Source: Paramacrobiotus metropolitanus (Eukaryota; Tardigrada; Eutardigrada; Parachela; Macrobiotidae). Taken from it: 12,185 bases of DNA. Positions 8,869 to 12,185 of the stretch are shown here, one piece after another. Position numbers and translations under genes: made by a program. The stretch lies in contig NW_026570303.1 in the NCBI RefSeq assembly GCF_019649055.1, positions 622,001 to 634,185 on the forward strand, written 5' to 3'. How positions within the stretch are numbered: the stretch's first letter is position 1; every line of letters starts with the position of its first letter. The notes beneath the pieces are model-generated. The model was not told the origin of the DNA. It worked only from the letters and a program-made list of their open reading frames with translations, and did no database searches.

Positions 8869-9372
8869 CTATTTAATTTGGTCTTTCTGTTTCTGGTCCA
8901 GAGCCTGGAGTAAAGGTCACTACATTACGGCTTACCATAGTGTTAGTCGGGAAGACATTGTTTCGTTATGATTAGTTGTAGTTGTAGTTGATCAGTAAAT
9001 TTTTTAAAAATTCACGCGTCACGCTTACCTTTGGGCCTTTGCCGCCGCCGGAAGGTTTGCCTGTTTCGGTTCCAGCAAACTATAATACACAAAAAGCTTT
9101 TAAATAATTTAAACTAATGCTGCCACGTTATCAGATTTTCTCAATACAAATAGCGAAGGTCAACAAAGCTTTGTTTTGTAATGTTAGCAAATATAAATTT
9201 AGTTTTTATATGGAGTTCACAGTGACATTTTTCTAGCTATATAACGTAATTCCGAAAGATTTAGAGGCTATTCATCTTAAAACTGGAGTACCTACTTCTA
9301 CTAGTTAAGTTTATAACTTACCACAAGAGCCAGAACGACGATGAAGAGAACAGAATATTTCATCAGATTCAT
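8869..9372 (-). CDS. Small secreted basic peptide precursor (unrecognised, 45 aa, three exons)
   Basis: Exons are 9372-9322, 9079-9029 and 8904-8869 (TAG), joined in phase 0. Donors are GTG|GTAAGT and AAG|GTAAGC; acceptors are TATTATAG and TTTACTCCAG; introns are 242 and 124 bp. Exon 1 encodes MNLMKYSVLFIVVLALV, a textbook signal peptide. Exon 2 gives FAGTETGKPSGGGKGPK and exon 3 ALDQKQKDQIK. A cleavage after VFA would leave a 26-residue mature peptide. It is rich in Lys and Gly, has net charge about +3 and contains no Cys, so disulfide toxins and defensins are excluded. The start codon is in a good CAACC-ATG context with no upstream ATG before the TATA box at 9483-9477. It could be an immune peptide, an accessory-gland or venom peptide, or a neuropeptide-like secretion. 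I recognise no family. The model rests on three clean splice sites and the signal peptide. Confidence 0.6.
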
Positions 9373-9476
9373 GGTTGGGTAACTTGGGTTGCGGCAGACC
9401 TTGCAACTTGCAATAGAAGACTCAAAATTTTAGGAAGGGCTAATGGCACGGATTTTCAAAGCGGTCAATGCTCGCA

Positions 9477-9483
9477 TTTTATA
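9477..9483 (-). promoter_or_regulatory. TATA box of the small peptide gene
   Basis: TATAAAA on the minus strand in the context GGTATAAAATGCG, about 105 nt upstream of the ATG at 9372. A start site about 30 nt downstream would give a 5' UTR of roughly 80 nt without any ATG, consistent with a compact, strongly expressed secretory gene. Confidence 0.5.
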
Positions 9484-10199
9484 CCCTAGCTTGGTAATGC
9501 TTGTTGTTTATTTTTATGCCCTGACAGTTGACAGCTGGGGGAATTTCGATGCTTCATTCATACTTTTATTAAGTATTCCCGGCGATTTGCTGTATAAGTT
9601 ACAAAATTGGCATTGTTTCTACTAACAAACGATACACGAGGCTCTTTTGGGCGATTTGCAAGACAATGTTTTTCCATTCAATGCGCAAGTAAAACGCAGA
9701 CGGCCAAGTGTGGCCCTAGGATGCTGAATCACTTTGTTTCTCGACGAACAACACTTAGAAACCCGTTATTAGTACTACTCGACACGCACTTTAAATGAGT
9801 TCTGTAACATAAAGTACCGGAAGTTCTGTAAAAGTGAATCTACCAATGGTACAGCACTGAATCTTATAGAGCGTTACAGAGCAACGAGACCATTAGCGTC
9901 AAACAGTGCCCAGTTACTGTAGCCGAATTTGCCAACAATTCATGTATTTTTCATTTCAATTTTGCAGCCGTTCCCTTTCTGTTTTTCTGACATTTCAAAG
10001 TTGTGGTATGTTGAAGAAATCAAATGACTAGTGAAAAAGCGAAAGACAACTTCGCACGGAAAGTACGGTGAGGTGGAATTTATCATTCCTCGCAGCTCTG
10101 CGCTGACGGCTATGGCGAAGTTGCCATCGATACAAATTCAAACATCATGAACCATGCACAGTCTTATTAGGCAGCTAAAAACAGTTAACAAGCAGAACT

Positions 10200-10232
10200 G
10201 GAATATTGTTTCAATAGAAACAATTAAATTCC
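10200..10232. repeat. Hairpin inside the second MITE-like element
   Basis: ATTGTTTC (10205-10212) pairs perfectly with GAAACAAT (10217-10224) across a 4-nt loop. The stem continues with GGAAT (10200-10204) against ATTCC (10228-10232) after a 3-nt bulge. Confidence 0.6.
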
Positions 10233-10327
10233 CGCTGATTACGCCCTCAAAACTAAAAACAGGATTTTCGACGTACGGGGGCTGAGCATCCACATCAAAA
10301 AATAATTTTGACTTGGTAAAAGTACGA

Positions 10328-10374
10328 GTTCTGTATCGTAACGGAGCCAGGAGAGTTCCTTTTAGATACAGAAC
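10328..10374. repeat. Internal inverted repeat GTTCTGTATC/GATACAGAAC
   Basis: GTTCTGTATC (10328-10337) and GATACAGAAC (10365-10374) are perfect 10-bp inverted copies separated by 27 nt. The same core is found in both terminal arms, so this looks like a nested or rearranged piece of the terminal repeat. Confidence 0.65.
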
Positions 10375-10482
10375 ACTTTAACTCGGGCGTCCAATCAGAG
10401 ATAAGGGGTGGTCACAAAATATTACAGAACTTCCGGCTCTGTATCTTACAGAACTCTTTTAAAGTGCGTGTCGAGTAGTACT

Positions 10483-11736
10483 ATTGTTGCTTGGTTTTGG
10501 CAATATTTTAATGAACACGTTTAATCTCATTGGTTTTTGAAAAAAATTTTCATTTACAATAACATGTTTGCTAGACTAGTCGAAGTATGGTTCGAAAAAT
10601 GCCGATTTTTAATAAAACTACAATACTATAGCTTATCGTTAATGTTGTTACTCAATAGCTATTTCGCATGCTAACCAGCATTTAAACGCGTATGTTGTTA
10701 GCTTATAACACGTCGTTGTACTTGTACATATCTATATACGCAAACCAACTATGTCCAGATCGCTTACAACCTGAGGCAGTTTTACTTCGCTGTTAATGTT
10801 ATTTTGATAAGGGATGCAGCATTAAGAGGTAGTTTGATGACTCTGATCATCGATGCGGCCCAAACGCGCGGGAGAACGGTGAGGAGAACGGCACACCATC
10901 ACTGTGGTACTACGAGGAGCCACTAGAGGCTATGCGCATGTGCTCCAAGTTATAAAAAATGCAGCATCTGTCAAGCGGAAGTCCGCGTGCAGTGCCAGCA
11001 ACTTTCCCGGTCAAATTTTCAGGCAAACATTTTTGTGCAGAACGTGGATATCGTGGGTGAAAAGGACGCCGCGATAAAGATCCCGACGAGTATTAGGAGG
11101 TAGAAGATACTGCTAGAATAATAAACCAGCCGTGATTGTACTGTATTGTCACGGTGCAGGATAGCACAGTACAATGGCGGGTTTATAGTTGCTGATTTTG
11201 TCGGCGATTGGCGGAGGCCTGCAGGTTATGGAATGAAGCAGAAAGTGGATAGAGGCAGACTCATTTCTTGTCAGACCGACCTTCTCGATTTTGTGCATCG
11301 GCAGGAAATGGGTAGCCATACCTGTTCATCGTAGAAGGACAGTCAAACTTTCAAAGACATAACATGCAATATTAATGTCTCACAACATACGATTTCCGTA
11401 AGGCTAAAAGATGCCGGACCGGACTGCAATGGTGCACACCGTTGTAGTACTTATCTGTATTTCCTACTAAATCTTTCGTTTCGACGGAAACTACGTAACA
11501 ATTCTGTGGTTTGCGGAAAAACCGAAGAAAGAGGAAACTTTTGCACGATACAATCATTATGATGTATAATTTCTATGCGTGTAGACGTTTTATGATCGTG
11601 CTTCCGAGTGTAATTCGAGCTCTTACTGCAGTTACAATGTGTAATTAGAAATAAAGAGAACCAAACGACATATCCGCATAAAACATCAATATCTTTCCCT
11701 GACGAAGCTCACAAGCTAGCAGCCGAAAGACCTTTC
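10483..11736. other. Intergenic stretch with no convincing gene
   Basis: This is AT-rich DNA without long reading frames. Near 10833-10957 a short plus-strand frame contains ENGEENGTPSLWYYEEPLEA, which faintly resembles the end of MADF-type DNA-binding domains but is too short to assign. A TATA-like TTATAAAAAAT lies near 10952. A frame from about 11022 to 11102, following TTTTCAG, encodes NIFVQNVDIVGEKDAAIKIP; it may be an exon fragment, but no matching donor could be fixed. An imperfect hairpin is listed separately. Confidence 0.4.
11121..11186. repeat. Imperfect 66-nt hairpin
   Basis: Left arm 11121-11144 and right arm 11166-11186 pair as 7 bp (ATAAACC/GGTTTAT), one mismatch, 3 bp, a 3-nt bulge, then 10 perfect pairs (ATTGTACTGT/ACAGTACAAT), with a 21-nt loop. 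Size and shape are compatible with a pre-miRNA hairpin or a small foldback element. I do not recognise a known miRNA seed. Confidence 0.6.
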
Positions 11737-12072
11737 TTGCTAGCGAAACTGACATGCTGTTTTAGACATGCACATCCCATGTCTAAAACATTCATATCCC
11801 ACTTGAGGCCCACGTCGAAGCTGCCGGTATTAGTCCACTTGTGTTTAACTTTATCCAGGCCTGACATGATGTACTCTGTACTCGCAATTTGCGAGCATTT
11901 CTTGGCATATCACAGAAGCGCTGAAGCATTAAACGTCGACGATGCTAACTCTTATGCGCAACGTACTTGCCAGCTCTGCTCGACCCATAAATTGCCAACA
12001 CAGCAAACCCGGGAGGGAGGAGTCCAAAAACTGAGACAAGCTGAAACGACCCCAGCGAAATCAAGGGGTTAG
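11737..12072 (+). pseudogene. Possible Copia-type reverse transcriptase remnant
   Basis: A 111-codon plus-strand frame contains LVHLCLTLSRPDMMYSVLAI followed by FLAYHRSAE. This resembles the end of Copia-type reverse transcriptase, where a hydrophobic stretch leads into TRPDI-x-YAV and a variable SRF segment. The usual WKAxKRILRYL block that should follow is absent and no RNase H domain is seen. If related, it is a short decayed fragment. The resemblance is confined to about 35 residues and may be coincidental. Confidence 0.3.
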
Positions 12073-12110
12073 AGAGGTCAGCACATGTCATCTACTACGA
12101 TTGAGCATAC

Positions 12111-12185
12111 AAGGGGGGATGTGTCAAGAAAACGTGACGGACTGCGACAAGGGAAAGGCGGAAAAAATCGAGACTCTCGGCGACT
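12111..12185 (+). repeat. Possible polypurine tract and start of a 3' LTR (truncated by the window)
   Basis: The purine run AAGGGGGGA (12111-12119) is directly followed by TGTGTCA from 12120. LTRs begin with TG immediately after such a tract, and the position downstream of the possible Copia fragment fits. The distance from that fragment is too short for a full RNase H region, so an internal deletion would be required. The LTR end is outside the window. Confidence 0.22.

Larger units (their letters stand above)
9771..10482. mobile_element. MITE-like element with 61-bp terminal inverted repeats
   Basis: The left arm 9771-9831 and right arm 10422-10482 are inverted copies starting AGTACTACTCGACACGCACT, with 5 mismatches in 61. 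Both ends are flanked by ATT (9768-9770, 10483-10485), a possible 3-bp target duplication. The 590-bp interior encodes no transposase. Further foldback lies inside: hairpins at 10200-10232 and 10328-10374, the second built from the same GTTCTGTA motif that occurs in the arms. Superfamily is uncertain: a 3-bp duplication suggests PIF/Harbinger, but the usual TWA sequence is not matched. It is unrelated in sequence to the element at 7915-8465. Confidence 0.72.

Noticed and set aside
8981-8996. Short GTAGTT tandem repeat
   Set aside because: Fewer than three clean units inside an intron; ordinary low-complexity sequence.
9443-9798. Two plus-strand ORFs of about 60 codons
   Set aside because: The first overlaps the TATA box and promoter of the small peptide gene in antisense; the second runs into the inverted-repeat arm of the MITE-like element. 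Neither shows splice or family support.

Overview
The window is nuclear DNA of an arthropod, most likely an insect. Its genes are split by short GT-AG introns (mostly 61-165 bp), base composition is moderately AT-rich, and the gene families fit: a chemoreceptor of the insect gustatory type with phase-0 introns near its C-terminus, and two ZnT1-type zinc transporters. I cannot name the species. There is no operon, tRNA, rRNA or CRISPR array.

Layout, left to right. 1-789 (+) holds the last four exons of a gustatory-receptor-like gene that enters from the left. 1121-3795 (-) is a complete 8-exon ZnT1/SLC30A1-like transporter of 470 residues (copy A). 3796-5445 is the spacer between the two copies and contains one long orphan reading frame. 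5446-7306 (-) is a second complete 8-exon ZnT1-like transporter of 398 residues (copy B). It lies head-to-tail with A and has identical intron positions and phases, so the pair is a tandem duplication. 7915-8465 is a foldback/MITE-like element with 91-bp terminal inverted repeats. 8869-9372 (-) is a small three-exon gene for an unrecognised 45-residue secreted basic peptide, with a TATA box upstream. 9771-10482 is a second, unrelated MITE-like element with 61-bp inverted repeats. 10483-12185 has no convincing gene. It contains a hairpin at 11121-11186, a possible remnant of a Copia-type polyprotein around 11740-12070, and a polypurine/TG junction at 12111-12120 that could be a retrotransposon 3' end.

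How the genes relate: both transporters should move zinc out of the cytosol using the two HxxxD sites seen in each. The copies have diverged unevenly. A keeps a double His-rich cytosolic loop and a long C-terminal tail. B has lost the second His cluster and most of the tail, and carries Asn in place of the conserved Asp three residues before the first zinc-site His. Nothing links the receptor or the small peptide to zinc transport beyond proximity.

No clear multi-gene novel system is visible. The best leads are the unidentified secreted peptide, the asymmetric ZnT pair, the orphan frame between the copies and the two foldback elements. All exon models come from reading splice sites and homology by eye, without RNA evidence.
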